The notes beneath the pieces are model-generated. The model had not been told where the DNA came from. It made no database searches and saw only the letters and a program-made list of their open reading frames with translations. From Glutamicibacter sp. JL.03c (GTDB taxonomy: Bacteria; Actinomycetota; Actinomycetes; Actinomycetales; Micrococcaceae): a stretch of 64,000 bases of DNA. The translations under genes and the position numbers were made by a program. The stretch covers positions 1,860,001 to 1,924,000 of the forward strand of contig NZ_CP107575.1 in the NCBI RefSeq assembly GCF_025854375.1, in the 5' to 3' direction. Below, piece by piece: positions 54,076 to 62,975 of the stretch. Position 1 is the stretch's first letter; the number at the start of each line of letters is the position of its first letter.

Positions 54076-56172
54076 ATGAAAGTTTCAGTAATCCCTCGGG
54101 TTGCTCGGTCGCTCACGAGCGGTCGTGGCGCCCGAATCTGGATCGCAGCGATCATCGCTGTCATCGCTATAGTTTTTGGATCGCTCAGCAGTCTCGAACC
54201 TCCAGCCCGATCTGATAGCTCCATCGTCAACGGCTCCGATTCCGCTCACGTCCAAGAGATCCTGGACGAAAATAGCACCGATTCCACTACCTCTGCCCTG
54301 CTGGTCGCGTCGAAGCCTGATCATTCCGCACTCAGCAATCAGGACAAGACTGCATTAGAAGGGCTAGCTGCCGGACTCAGCGCAGGTGCCCACGTGACCG
54401 ACGGCCGCCTGCTGATCAGCGAAGACGAGCAAGCAGCAATGCTCCCGGTTTCGTGGAGCACTGTCTCCAACGAGGGCGACCGGCAAACGCTTGAAGATCT
54501 CCGCAACTGGATCAACGGGCATCCGATCCAAGGCCTCGACCTGCAGGTCACTGGAGCCACGGCTTTCGCAGTGGACATCACTGGTGCATTCGTCGGCGCT
54601 GACTTCACCTTGCTGGCCGTCACCGTAGGGATCGTCGCTCTCCTGCTTATCTTGACCTACCGCTCGCCAGTACTGTGGCTACTGCCGCTAGCCATAGTTG
54701 CAATAGCCGACCGCAGCGCCTCGCTGATCGCCAATCTTATAGGAAATCTCTGGGGCTTGAGCTTCGACTCAGGCGTGCTCAGCGTCCTGGTTTTCGGTGC
54801 AGGAACCAATTACGCATTGCTGCTGATTTCGCGCTACCGTGACGAGCTACGCGCAGAAGGAGATCACCGCCAAGCACTGGCCAACGCCTGGATATCAAGT
54901 TTCGAAGCGATCCTGACATCCAATCTGACCGTCGTCCTGGCTCTGTTGACCCTGGGCCTGGCCGTCATGGAAGACACACGTGGTCTGGGGATCGTCTGTG
55001 CCGCCGGGCTGCTGATTGCGGCGTTCTTTGTGCTGTTCCTCTTACCGCCGGTGCTGGCCATAAGTGGTCGCAAGGCATTCTGGCCGCTCGTGCCCCGGCC
55101 AGGTTCAGTGATCAAAAAGCAGGACTTCTTCGGGCGCGCAGCACGAATGGTCATGCAACGGCCGGGGCTGAACCTAGCGGCCATGATAGCCCTCTTGCTG
55201 GTCCTCGCGGGCCCGCTGGCTGGCACTCGAATCGGATTGCCGCAGGTCCAGCAATTCCGAACCGCGACAGAATCCTCCAGCGCGATGGAGCAGCTGTCGG
55301 CCCACTTCCCCGCGGGTGAAGCGCAACCAATCACCGTCTTGGCTGACCCCGATCAATTGGATGCGCTAGGCAGCCAGCTGGCTGGGGTGGACGATGTGAA
55401 GCGTGTCGGGCCGGTCCGCGAGGTAGGCAACTCGGACTGGCTGCAGTTCTCAGTAGTTCCTGCTATTGATCCAGACTCGTCGCAGGCCCAAGATCTGGTC
55501 GCCGAGCTTCGAACGGTCGCTGGAAAAGATGGGCAAGTGCTCATCGGCGGGCCAACGGCGCAGCAGCTGGATTCGCGTCAAATGCACCTACGCGATTTAT
55601 ATGTCATTGCCCCATTGATCATGTTCATCTGTTTCGCCATGCTCGCCTGGCTCACTCGATCTTGGCGGACAGCTCTGGCGCTTGGCCTGGTGAATCTGCT
55701 CAGTGCTGCCGCGGCTGCTGGGCTCGGATCCCTCGTGTCCTCACTCGTCTTCGATGCCACAGCGCTAGATGTCCAAGTTCCATTACTTGCCTTCGTCTTC
55801 CTGGTGGCCTTGGGCGTGGACTACACGATCTTCATCACCCATCGAGTCCGACAAGACGTTCAAAACCACGAGCTGCACGCAGCCATCGAGCAAGCAGCTA
55901 GCCGCACCGGCTCGGTGATCACCAGTGCAGGTCTCGTACTGGCCGGGGTGTTCGCCGCGCTGGCCACGCTGCCACTGACCGTGTTGGGCCAGCTGGGATT
56001 GATTGTCGGGCTCGGCGTTCTCCTGGATACGTTCGTCGTTCGAACGTTACTGCTCCCCGCACTTCTTCACGCATTAGGGACATCAGGGCGACCGCTTTTC
56101 GGCGGGATATCTCGCGACGCCAAACATGCCTCGGAACCAACAACCCCTAAAGAAAGCGAAATCCATGCGTAA
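54076..56172 (+). CDS. MMPL-family exporter
   Basis: 698 residues from ATG 54076; TTG 54064 is an alternative and neither has a clear binding site. It has twelve membrane helices in two similar halves, each with a large extracellular loop (about 50-185 and 385-510). The conserved helix-4/10 motifs are FGAGTNYALLLISRYRDEL and ALGVDYTIFITHRVRQDV; the first carries Asn in place of the Asp of the second. MMPL/RND proteins export lipids or hydrophobic drugs by proton motive force. The upstream kinase-regulator pair probably controls it. Confidence 0.9.
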   Translation: MKVSVIPRVARSLTSGRGARIWIAAIIAVIAIVFGSLSSLEPPARSDSSIVNGSDSAHVQEILDENSTDSTTSALLVASKPDHSALSNQDKTALEGLAAGLSAGAHVTDGRLLISEDEQAAMLPVSWSTVSNEGDRQTLEDLRNWINGHPIQGLDLQVTGATAFAVDITGAFVGADFTLLAVTVGIVALLLILTYRSPVLWLLPLAIVAIADRSASLIANLIGNLWGLSFDSGVLSVLVFGAGTNYALLLISRYRDELRAEGDHRQALANAWISSFEAILTSNLTVVLALLTLGLAVMEDTRGLGIVCAAGLLIAAFFVLFLLPPVLAISGRKAFWPLVPRPGSVIKKQDFFGRAARMVMQRPGLNLAAMIALLLVLAGPLAGTRIGLPQVQQFRTATESSSAMEQLSAHFPAGEAQPITVLADPDQLDALGSQLAGVDDVKRVGPVREVGNSDWLQFSVVPAIDPDSSQAQDLVAELRTVAGKDGQVLIGGPTAQQLDSRQMHLRDLYVIAPLIMFICFAMLAWLTRSWRTALALGLVNLLSAAAAAGLGSLVSSLVFDATALDVQVPLLAFVFLVALGVDYTIFITHRVRQDVQNHELHAAIEQAASRTGSVITSAGLVLAGVFAALATLPLTVLGQLGLIVGLGVLLDTFVVRTLLLPALLHALGTSGRPLFGGISRDAKHASEPTTPKESEIHA

Positions 56173-56614
56173 GCTCGTCAACTTCTCCTTCCTCTATATG
56201 ATCCTGGGAGTCGCTTCAGGACTGTTCTACCGGGAGTTCACCAAAATCAACCGATTCCCTGAGGGCCAGTGGACCCAGCTTTCAGTGGTGCACACGCATC
56301 TGCTGATCCTAGGATTCATCATGCTTATCGTAGTGCTGCTACTGGAAAAAGCGTTTGAACTAAGCAATCATCGAAAGCTCTTTGCGTGGTTCATGGGCAC
56401 CTACAATGCCGGTGTCATTTTGACCGCAGGAATGCAACTCATCCATGGCATCATGACGGTGCTGGAGATTGAGTCATCAGCAATGATTTCCGGGATCGCC
56501 GGACTAGGCCACATGTCGATTACTGCAGGTATGGTCCTGCTCTTTGTCATGCTTCACCGCACCGTAGGCACTCGAACCGGCCGTGTGCAGATGGCGGGAA
56601 TTACCGAGAAATAG
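56165..56614 (+). CDS. DUF2871 membrane protein
   Basis: 149 residues from ATG 56165, overlapping the exporter stop by 8 bp. Four membrane helices; MRKLVNFSFLYMILGVASGLFYREFTKINRF and LSVVHTHLLILGFIMLIVVLLLEKAFEL are characteristic of DUF2871. Conserved His residues (VVHTHLL, LIHGIM, LGHMSI) in the helices could bind heme or metal. Function is unknown; coupling to the exporter suggests a shared role. Confidence 0.85.
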   Translation: MRKLVNFSFLYMILGVASGLFYREFTKINRFPEGQWTQLSVVHTHLLILGFIMLIVVLLLEKAFELSNHRKLFAWFMGTYNAGVILTAGMQLIHGIMTVLEIESSAMISGIAGLGHMSITAGMVLLFVMLHRTVGTRTGRVQMAGITEK

Positions 56615-56705
56615 TCCCGATTCAACAGCGTGCCAGGGCGTCCCAGCCCTATGGACAGGAAGCCTTCGCACGCCAAGGAAATTCGCGCTTATCAGCGCAG
56701 ATACA

Positions 56706-56755
56706 CCAATGGCGATGACAGCCAGCAAATCATTGCTAGCTGTCATCGCCATCGG
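56706..56755. terminator. Bidirectional hairpin between DUF2871 and fpr genes
   Basis: Two 21-nt arms (56706-56726 and 56735-56755) pair at 19 positions around an 8-nt loop. T runs are lacking, but it lies between convergent genes. Confidence 0.75.
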
Positions 56756-56778
56756 GTAACTAGAGCCTGGGGTGAAGC

Positions 56779-58233
56779 TTACAGGCTCTCAGCCAATTTT
56801 TTTGCGCGGGAGAATTCCATCATGGCCTCGCGCTCGACTACCTTCACACGGTCCCGGGTGATCTCACCGAAGCGGGTGGAGACGGTGCCTGCGGCTGCGC
56901 CGAGTTCCTTCTCCCGTTCGTCCAGGGTCTTCCAGCCGTCCCAGTCGGAGAAGGCGATGCCGCGGCTTTCCAGCAGTTCTGCAATCTGCTGCGAGGATTC
57001 TGGCTCAGCGAGCTCAGTGAGGTCTTCCAGCAGGTGGGTGATGGTCTCCAGGGCGTCACCCTTGGTGTGGCCGATCAGCCCGATGGGGCCACGCTTGATC
57101 CAGCCAGTTGCGTAGAGGCCTGAAACGAGGGTTCCTGCAGAATCAAGAACGCGTCCTTCGTCATTGGGCAGAACGCCCTTGGCCCCATCGTACTCGATGC
57201 CATCGACGGCCGAGCCGAAGTAGCCGACGGCACGGTAGATGGCCTGCAGCGGGTATTCGACATATTCGCCGGTGCCCCGGGCACCGCCGTTGCCATCCAA
57301 CTCGTTGCGTTCTACCTTCAGGCCAGCGACCTTGCCGTCCTCGCCCAGTACTTCGACCGGGGACTGCAGGAAGTGCAAGTGCAGGCGGCGCGAGGCGCTC
57401 GGGGCTTCTTCGCGTTCTTCCTGCTCGATGAGCCAGTTGGTCAGGGTGGAAACCATGGTCTTGGTCTGGTTGTTCGTCTTCATGGCCTCGTCGGAAGCCT
57501 TATCGAATTCGAAGTCTTCCGGGTACAGCACAATGTCAACGTCCTTGGAGTGCGACAGCTCGCGCAGCTCCAACGGAGTGAACTTCACCTGTGCTGGTCC
57601 ACGGCGGCCGAAGACGTGGACGTCGGTGACGGCCGAGTCGTTCAGCTGCTCGTAGATGTGCTCAGGGATTTCGGTTTCCAGCAGCTGATCCGCATGCTTG
57701 GACAGGATGCGGGCGACGTCCAGTGCGACGTTGCCGTTGCCGATGACTGCAACTTCCTTGGCCGACAGGTCCCAGTTCTTCTCTGCGTCTGGGTGGGCGT
57801 CGTACCAGGAAACGAAGTCGGCGCCACCGAAGGAGCCCTCGAAGTCGATGCCCGGGATGTTCAGGTCAGCGTCCTTCTGGGCGCCAGTGGAGATGATCAC
57901 GGCGTCGTAGCGAGCTCGCAATTCATCAAGGCTGATGTCCCGGCCGAGGCCGACATTGCCATAGAAATCGATCCAGTCGTTGTCAAGCACCTTGTGCAGT
58001 GCGTTGATAATGCCCTTGATGCGCGGGTGGTCCGGCGATACGCCGTAGCGGATCAGGCCGAAAGGAGTCGGCAGCTCATCGAAGAGGTCAACGTGCAGTT
58101 TCAATTCCCCCGATGCAACTGGCTGGCTCTTGCCCAGCAGGTCGGCGGCGTAGATACCGGCAGGACCGGCACCAACGATGGCTACACGCAGTGCCCGGGA
58201 GGCCAGGTGCTCAGGGATGATAATTTCACTCAT
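56779..58233 (-). CDS. Ferredoxin-NADP+ reductase, FprA/adrenodoxin reductase type
   Basis: 484 residues from ATG 58233 (GAGAAG upstream; the frame extends one TTG codon). FAD-binding RVAIVGAGPAGIYAADLL, DLFDELPTPFGLIRYGVSPDHPRIKGI, and NADP-binding VAVIGNGNVALDVARIL with VFGRRGPAQVKFTPLELREL are diagnostic. It passes electrons from NADPH to ferredoxin. As last gene of the sulfate assimilation operon it most likely feeds a ferredoxin-dependent sulfite reductase encoded outside the window. Confidence 0.92.
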   Translation of the reverse strand: MSEIIIPEHLASRALRVAIVGAGPAGIYAADLLGKSQPVASGELKLHVDLFDELPTPFGLIRYGVSPDHPRIKGIINALHKVLDNDWIDFYGNVGLGRDISLDELRARYDAVIISTGAQKDADLNIPGIDFEGSFGGADFVSWYDAHPDAEKNWDLSAKEVAVIGNGNVALDVARILSKHADQLLETEIPEHIYEQLNDSAVTDVHVFGRRGPAQVKFTPLELRELSHSKDVDIVLYPEDFEFDKASDEAMKTNNQTKTMVSTLTNWLIEQEEREEAPSASRRLHLHFLQSPVEVLGEDGKVAGLKVERNELDGNGGARGTGEYVEYPLQAIYRAVGYFGSAVDGIEYDGAKGVLPNDEGRVLDSAGTLVSGLYATGWIKRGPIGLIGHTKGDALETITHLLEDLTELAEPESSQQIAELLESRGIAFSDWDGWKTLDEREKELGAAAGTVSTRFGEITRDRVKVVEREAMMEFSRAKKLAESL

Positions 58234-58250
58234 CAAACAACTTCTCTTTC

Positions 58251-59030
58251 TTAGTCAACGAATGAGGCCGGCTCGGTGGCTTCGGCGTTCTCTAGCGGCA
58301 GGAGGTCTACCAGTTGGTCGGAGGCTTCCGGGGCTAGCCGAACGACATCACCGATGACGATGACGGCCGGATTCGCCACTGCGGCCTTGCGGGCGCGCAC
58401 TACAATCTCTTCTAGCGTACCGATAGTTGTGCGCTGCGTCTGTGAGTAACCTCGCTCAACTATCGCAATTGGAGTACTTGACGGTAAACCTCGGGTAAGC
58501 AATGTCTCAACAATTTGTGGCAGATTTGATACGCCCATCAGCACCGCGAGGGTGTGATCGGCACGAACCGGCACGTCGGCCAGCTCAGCGTGTCCGCTCA
58601 CTACGGTGAATCCGGCAGCGATTCCACGGTGGGTCACCGGGATTCCAGCAGCTCCAGGAACCGAAATCGCGCTGGTGATTCCCGGGATCACGCGAGTGGC
58701 AATTCCATACTCGGCGGCGTAGAGCATTTCCTCTCCGCCGCGGCCCAGGACGAAGGGATCTCCGCCCTTGAGCCGGACAACGTGTTTTCCTTCAAGCGCG
58801 TACTTGACCAGAAGTTCATTGGTCTCGTCCTGGGTTTTCACGTGGCAGCCAGGAGACTTGCCCACGTTGATCACCAGCACGTCATCCGACAGGTCTGCCA
58901 GCAGCGCGGTGGGACCGAGCCGGTCGGCCAAAACCACATCGGCGGACAGAAGGGCTTTGTAGCCTGCAACGGTAATCAGTTCAGGATCACCGGGGCCACC
59001 ACCAATAAGGGTGATGTGTCCTTTAGCCAT
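58251..59030 (-). CDS. cobA: Uroporphyrinogen-III C-methyltransferase (SUMT)
   Basis: 259 residues; ATG 59030 behind GGAGAAAACA. ITLIGGGPGDPELITVAGYKALLSADVVLADRLG, RLKGGDPFVLGRGGEE, and PGITSAISVPGAAGIPVTHRG are SUMT motifs. It makes precorrin-2, the precursor of siroheme and cobalamin. Within a cys operon siroheme for sulfite reductase is the likely purpose. No CysG-type dehydrogenase/chelatase domain is attached. Overlaps the permease gene by 8 bp. Confidence 0.92.
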   Translation of the reverse strand: MAKGHITLIGGGPGDPELITVAGYKALLSADVVLADRLGPTALLADLSDDVLVINVGKSPGCHVKTQDETNELLVKYALEGKHVVRLKGGDPFVLGRGGEEMLYAAEYGIATRVIPGITSAISVPGAAGIPVTHRGIAAGFTVVSGHAELADVPVRADHTLAVLMGVSNLPQIVETLLTRGLPSSTPIAIVERGYSQTQRTTIGTLEEIVVRARKAAVANPAVIVIGDVVRLAPEASDQLVDLLPLENAEATEPASFVD

Positions 59031-59880
59031 TGTTTTCTCCAGTTCGGCTCATTCCACGATCACGCAACAGCTTGCGTTCGATCGGAGCAAAAAATACTAG
59101 TTCGATCAGCACGCCGACCAGCAAAATAGTCAGGATCACCAGCATGACCAACGGCAGATCCGCCAGGTCGCGGCCACGCTGCAACAGAGATCCAACCCCC
59201 AATGCGAGGGAACCGCCTACCGCAATCAATTCGGCAGCCATCAGCGAACGCCATGCAAAGGCCCAGCCCTGGCGTAATCCCGCGACATACCCGGGCATGG
59301 CAGCGGGCAGTTCAATGTGCAGGACGTGTTCCCACTTGGAGGCGCCGAGCACTTTGGACAGCGATTTGTACTGCGCCGGGATCATGTCGATGCCGGACAG
59401 CAGGCCGTTGATGATGGATGGGATGGCTCCGAGCAGCAGGACCGTGTAGATGGTTGCATCGCTCAGTCCAAACAGGATGATGGCCGCTGGAACCCAGGCG
59501 ATCGATGGCAGGACCTGCATGGCCGAGACCAGGGGTCCCACGCCTTTGCGCAGCAGTGGCTGATGCGCCAGCAGCAACGCCAACGGGGTGGAAATGATCA
59601 CGGCAATCGCGAATCCGCTCACGGCGCGGAATAACGAATTTCCCACGGCCGACATCAGCGAGCCATCTGCCAGCAATTGCGGAAGCTTCGCCGCGACAGC
59701 CAATGGCCCGGGGAAAAGGTCTTCCCGCAGCGGGCTGGCCCAGGAAACGATCTGCCACAAGCTCAGGAGCACCACCACGGTCAGCAAGGGGGCAACCCAT
59801 GAGTCGAGCCGGTTGTTCGGGCGCAGCTTGATAGCGCGCACGGGTTTCAACCTAGTTCGGGATTCGGTCAGTGAGCTCAT
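59023..59880 (-). CDS. ABC transporter permease, sulfonate/taurine/nitrate type
   Basis: 285 residues with about six membrane helices and the coupling loop YKSLSKVLGASKWEHVLHIELPAAMPGYVAGLRQGWAFAWRSLMAAELI, typical of SsuC/TauC. It overlaps the ATPase gene by 29 bp. The operon context favours a sulfur source (sulfate ester, sulfonate or sulfate), but the family also takes nitrate and other anions. Confidence 0.9.
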   Translation of the reverse strand: MSSLTESRTRLKPVRAIKLRPNNRLDSWVAPLLTVVVLLSLWQIVSWASPLREDLFPGPLAVAAKLPQLLADGSLMSAVGNSLFRAVSGFAIAVIISTPLALLLAHQPLLRKGVGPLVSAMQVLPSIAWVPAAIILFGLSDATIYTVLLLGAIPSIINGLLSGIDMIPAQYKSLSKVLGASKWEHVLHIELPAAMPGYVAGLRQGWAFAWRSLMAAELIAVGGSLALGVGSLLQRGRDLADLPLVMLVILTILLVGVLIELVFFAPIERKLLRDRGMSRTGENNG

Positions 59881-60595
59881 GTTTCCGTTGCTCCTTTCTG
59901 AGAATCGTGGTCAGTTCATCGGCCAATGCGGCGGCCTGGGTGGGGTTATTGCGAAGATCGTCGGTGATCCGGCGGGTCTCCAGAATGCGGCCTGGGTGCG
60001 AAGAGAGCACCAGGATGCGGCCTGAGAGGCGGATTGCCTCGCGGACGTTGTGGGTGACAAAGATGATGGTCTTGCCCGTTTGTCCCCACAAGGCCCGCAA
60101 CTGCTCATGAAGCATGTCTCGGGTGATCGCGTCCAAGGCTGCAAATGGTTCGTCCATCAGCAACACCTGCCGGTCCTGAGCCAAGGCCCGCGCCAGTGCG
60201 ACTCGCTGGCGCATGCCTCCGGAAAGCTCGTGGGGCTTCTTGCCGGTGGCATGCCCGAGCTGTACGAGGTTGAGCAATTCTTCCACGCGCTGCTGGCGTT
60301 CCGCAGCTGGCTTGCCCGCCAGCTTGAGCGCCAAATCGACATTCTCGCTGGCAGTGAGCCACGGCAGGAGGTTGGCATCCTGGAACATGAATGCGGCGCC
60401 ATCCTTGGGTACCTCAAGCCAGCCGGAGCTCGGTGCCAAGAGGCCGGCAATCATGTTGAGCAAGGACGACTTGCCGCAACCGGAGGCTCCCAAGACGGCA
60501 ATGAACTCACCGTCTTCAATTTCTGCACTGATGCGGTCTATGACCAAGCCCGTGCCTGGATAGCTCAGGGACACTTCACTCAGTAGTACTCCCAT
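59852..60595 (-). CDS. ABC transporter ATPase, SsuB/TauB type
   Basis: 247 residues. Walker A GASGCGKSSLLNMIAGLL (about 36-53), Q-loop MFQDANLLPW, signature LSGGMRQRVALARAL, Walker B VLLMDEPFAALD and switch VTHNVREAIRL. The DANLLPW Q-loop is typical of nitrate/sulfonate/taurine ATPases. Its ATG shares one base with the stop of the binding-protein gene (TAATG). Confidence 0.93.
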   Translation of the reverse strand: MGVLLSEVSLSYPGTGLVIDRISAEIEDGEFIAVLGASGCGKSSLLNMIAGLLAPSSGWLEVPKDGAAFMFQDANLLPWLTASENVDLALKLAGKPAAERQQRVEELLNLVQLGHATGKKPHELSGGMRQRVALARALAQDRQVLLMDEPFAALDAITRDMLHEQLRALWGQTGKTIIFVTHNVREAIRLSGRILVLSSHPGRILETRRITDDLRNNPTQAAALADELTTILRKEQRKHELTDRIPN

Positions 60596-61692
60596 TACTT
60601 CTCCTGTTGTTCAAGAAAGCGCGTGTCCACGAGCCCGTCTGCGTTTCCGCCTGCCCCGACCCCGACCGCCAGGGCATGGTCCACTAGCGATTGGTAAGTT
60701 TCAGGCAACGGGTCCTGGCTGAAGTGCACCTGCTCCAGTGCTTCAGCGATTACGCTCTCGTCAAAAGAGCTGCCGTTGGCTTCAACCAGTGCTTTCTGCA
60801 CTGCCTCCAGCTTTTGCTTCTCGTCCGCCTGGTTGAGCCAATCAATGGCTTCGGTATTCGCATCGACCAGCTGCTGCACGGTTTGCGGGTGGCTGGCCAT
60901 GAAGTCCTTGGAGACCACCAGAACCGTTGTCGGGAACTTGCCTTCGGGCCACAGCTCGGCTTCGTTCACCAAGCGCTGCCCGCCGTTCTTCTCGACCAGC
61001 AAGGATGCGTAGGGCTCAGGGAGCCACGCGCCATCGATTTCACCGCGGCCGAAAAGCTGCGCCACGGTGCCATTGGAACTCGGGGTCACCGTCGCGTCCT
61101 GCTTCAAATCCAGGCCTTTGAGGTAGTTGCGCAAGGCGACATCCTGGGTTCCGCCGAACTGCGGGCTGGCCAGATTGCTGCCGGCCAGTTCCTCGGGCTT
61201 GGAGATCTCCTTGTTCACGACCAGGCTGGCACCGCCGTAGGCAACGCCTGACACTACGTTCAAGGAATCGCCATGGCTGGACAGGTAGCTGTTCAGCGCA
61301 GGGTTTGGTCCCAGGTACGCAGCATCGATGGCCCCTGAATTCAGAGCTTCCACAGCAGCCGGGCCTGCGTTGAAAATCTGGCTTTCAACTTGGGTGCCGT
61401 CTTCTCCAACGTGATCCTGGAGGATGCCTTGGGACTGGGCGATCAGGGCAGGAGCATGGGTGAGATTGGCAAAGTAGCCGATGTTCAGCTCGTCCGCCGG
61501 TCCATGATCTGCCGCCTGGGCCTGGACTTCATTGGGCCCTGGCAGGAAGGCGGTGGCCACGGCAACTGCGGTCAGCGCTGCGACTGCCGCGAGCCCGAGG
61601 AAGCGGCCTCGGAAGCCGCTCTCCTGCCCATGAGGCGAGAGCCGGACACGATCGCCGTTGCCAGTCGATTCGCCTACATCAGGCCGCTTCAT
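60595..61692 (-). CDS. ABC transporter substrate-binding protein, SsuA/TauA type, no lipobox
   Basis: 365 residues from ATG 61692, behind GAGGAAAAAC and overlapping cysN by 14 bp. A basic N-terminus of about 30 residues is followed by one hydrophobic helix (FLGLAAVAALTAVAVATAFLPG) and the NMT1/SsuA-like domain: DELNIGYFANLTHAPALIAQSQGIL, NAGPAAVEALNSGAIDAAYLGPNPAL, GEIDGAWLPEPYASLLV. The whole protein lacks cysteine, so it cannot be a lipoprotein; it must be held by an uncleaved helix or be released. Taurine, alkanesulfonate or sulfate are possible ligands. Confidence 0.88.
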   Translation of the reverse strand: MKRPDVGESTGNGDRVRLSPHGQESGFRGRFLGLAAVAALTAVAVATAFLPGPNEVQAQAADHGPADELNIGYFANLTHAPALIAQSQGILQDHVGEDGTQVESQIFNAGPAAVEALNSGAIDAAYLGPNPALNSYLSSHGDSLNVVSGVAYGGASLVVNKEISKPEELAGSNLASPQFGGTQDVALRNYLKGLDLKQDATVTPSSNGTVAQLFGRGEIDGAWLPEPYASLLVEKNGGQRLVNEAELWPEGKFPTTVLVVSKDFMASHPQTVQQLVDANTEAIDWLNQADEKQKLEAVQKALVEANGSSFDESVIAEALEQVHFSQDPLPETYQSLVDHALAVGVGAGGNADGLVDTRFLEQQEK

Positions 61693-62974
61693 GTTTTTCC
61701 TCGATGATCCCCGCGGCAAGGGTGCGCCCCGTGGTTGGATCGATGAGCAGGAAGCTGCCACCGGTCCGCGAAGTTGCGTACTGCTCGATGGCCAGAGCTG
61801 CTTGGCTGCGAAGCGTGATCCGCCCCAGATCGTTCAGTTCCAGCGCGTCTGCAGGCTGCTGGGCGTAGTCGGCGACATTGATGACATAGTCGATGCTGGA
61901 GAGCTTGGCCGCGGAGACCTTGGTGCCGTGCTTGATCAGCAATCGCTGCCCGTTGGTGAGCTTCACGGGATCCAGAACGCAGATGTCCGCCTGGAATTCG
62001 CGCTGCGCTACCGGCAATTCGCCGGCCACGATGGTGTCGCCTCGGGCGATATCCAGGTCGGTTTCCAGTTCAACAACGATCGCGTCGCCGGCCTGTGCGC
62101 TCTGCGCTGGACCTGCCGGGGTGCTGATGGCCTTGATCCGGCTGCCCGCCGGATGGCCGTTGGAGAGCACCTGCACGGTGTCCCCCACGTTCAAGATGCC
62201 ATCAACCAGGGTTCCGGCGTAGCCACGGTAGTCGCGGTAGGCATCCGGATCCAGTCCCGGGGCCAGTGCGCCCTGCGGGCGGATGACGTACTGGACGTCC
62301 AAACGCGCGGTGCCGCCACCAAGCTTCGGCTCCAGGTCTTCAAGCAATCCCAGCAGGGTCGGGCCGGCGTACCAGGTTGCCGATTGGGATGGTTCGACCA
62401 CGTTATCGCCCTGCAGGGCGGAGACCGGGATCACGGTGGTGGACTGGATGCCCAGTTCATTGGCCAGCGAGAGGACCTCGGACTCAATGGTGTTGAAATC
62501 CTGTTCGTCCCAGCCGATCAGGTCCATCTTGTTCACTGCCACGACCAGCCGAGGAACGCGCAGCAGCGCAAGGACGCCCAGGTGGCGACGGGTCTGCTCG
62601 AGCACGCCGTTGCGGGCGTCGACCAAGACGATAGCGGCATCGGCGGTGGAAGCGCCGGTGACGGTGTTGCGGGTGTACTGCACATGTCCTGGGCAGTCAG
62701 CCAAGATGAAGGATCGCTTGTCAGTGGAGAAGTAGCGATACGCCACGTCGATGGTGATGCCCTGCTCGCGTTCGGCGCGCAAGCCATCGGTCACCAGGGC
62801 AAGGTCGAGGGTGCCGTCGGCTCCGCCGAAGCCGCGCTCGGCACTGGTGCGTGCGATGTCATCCAGCGAATCAGCGAGGATCGCCTTGGCATCGTGCAGG
62901 AGACGGCCAACCAGGGTGGACTTGCCGTCGTCTACCGAACCTGCGGTGGCGATGCGCAATAGTGTGGTGGTCAT
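61679..62974 (-). CDS. cysN: Sulfate adenylyltransferase large subunit (GTPase)
   Basis: 431 residues from ATG 62974, 1 bp after the cysD stop. An EF-Tu-like GTPase: P-loop GSVDDGKSTLVGRLLHD, ADCPGH, NKMDL. With CysD it activates sulfate to APS. There is no C-terminal APS kinase (CysC) domain, which fusion forms carry. Confidence 0.96.
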   Translation of the reverse strand: MTTTLLRIATAGSVDDGKSTLVGRLLHDAKAILADSLDDIARTSAERGFGGADGTLDLALVTDGLRAEREQGITIDVAYRYFSTDKRSFILADCPGHVQYTRNTVTGASTADAAIVLVDARNGVLEQTRRHLGVLALLRVPRLVVAVNKMDLIGWDEQDFNTIESEVLSLANELGIQSTTVIPVSALQGDNVVEPSQSATWYAGPTLLGLLEDLEPKLGGGTARLDVQYVIRPQGALAPGLDPDAYRDYRGYAGTLVDGILNVGDTVQVLSNGHPAGSRIKAISTPAGPAQSAQAGDAIVVELETDLDIARGDTIVAGELPVAQREFQADICVLDPVKLTNGQRLLIKHGTKVSAAKLSSIDYVINVADYAQQPADALELNDLGRITLRSQAALAIEQYATSRTGGSFLLIDPTTGRTLAAGIIEEKHEAA

Positions 62975-62975
62975 T

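Noticed and set aside
61658-62962. A 434-codon open frame on the plus strand
   Set aside because: Antisense to cysN, an unmistakable gene on the other strand.
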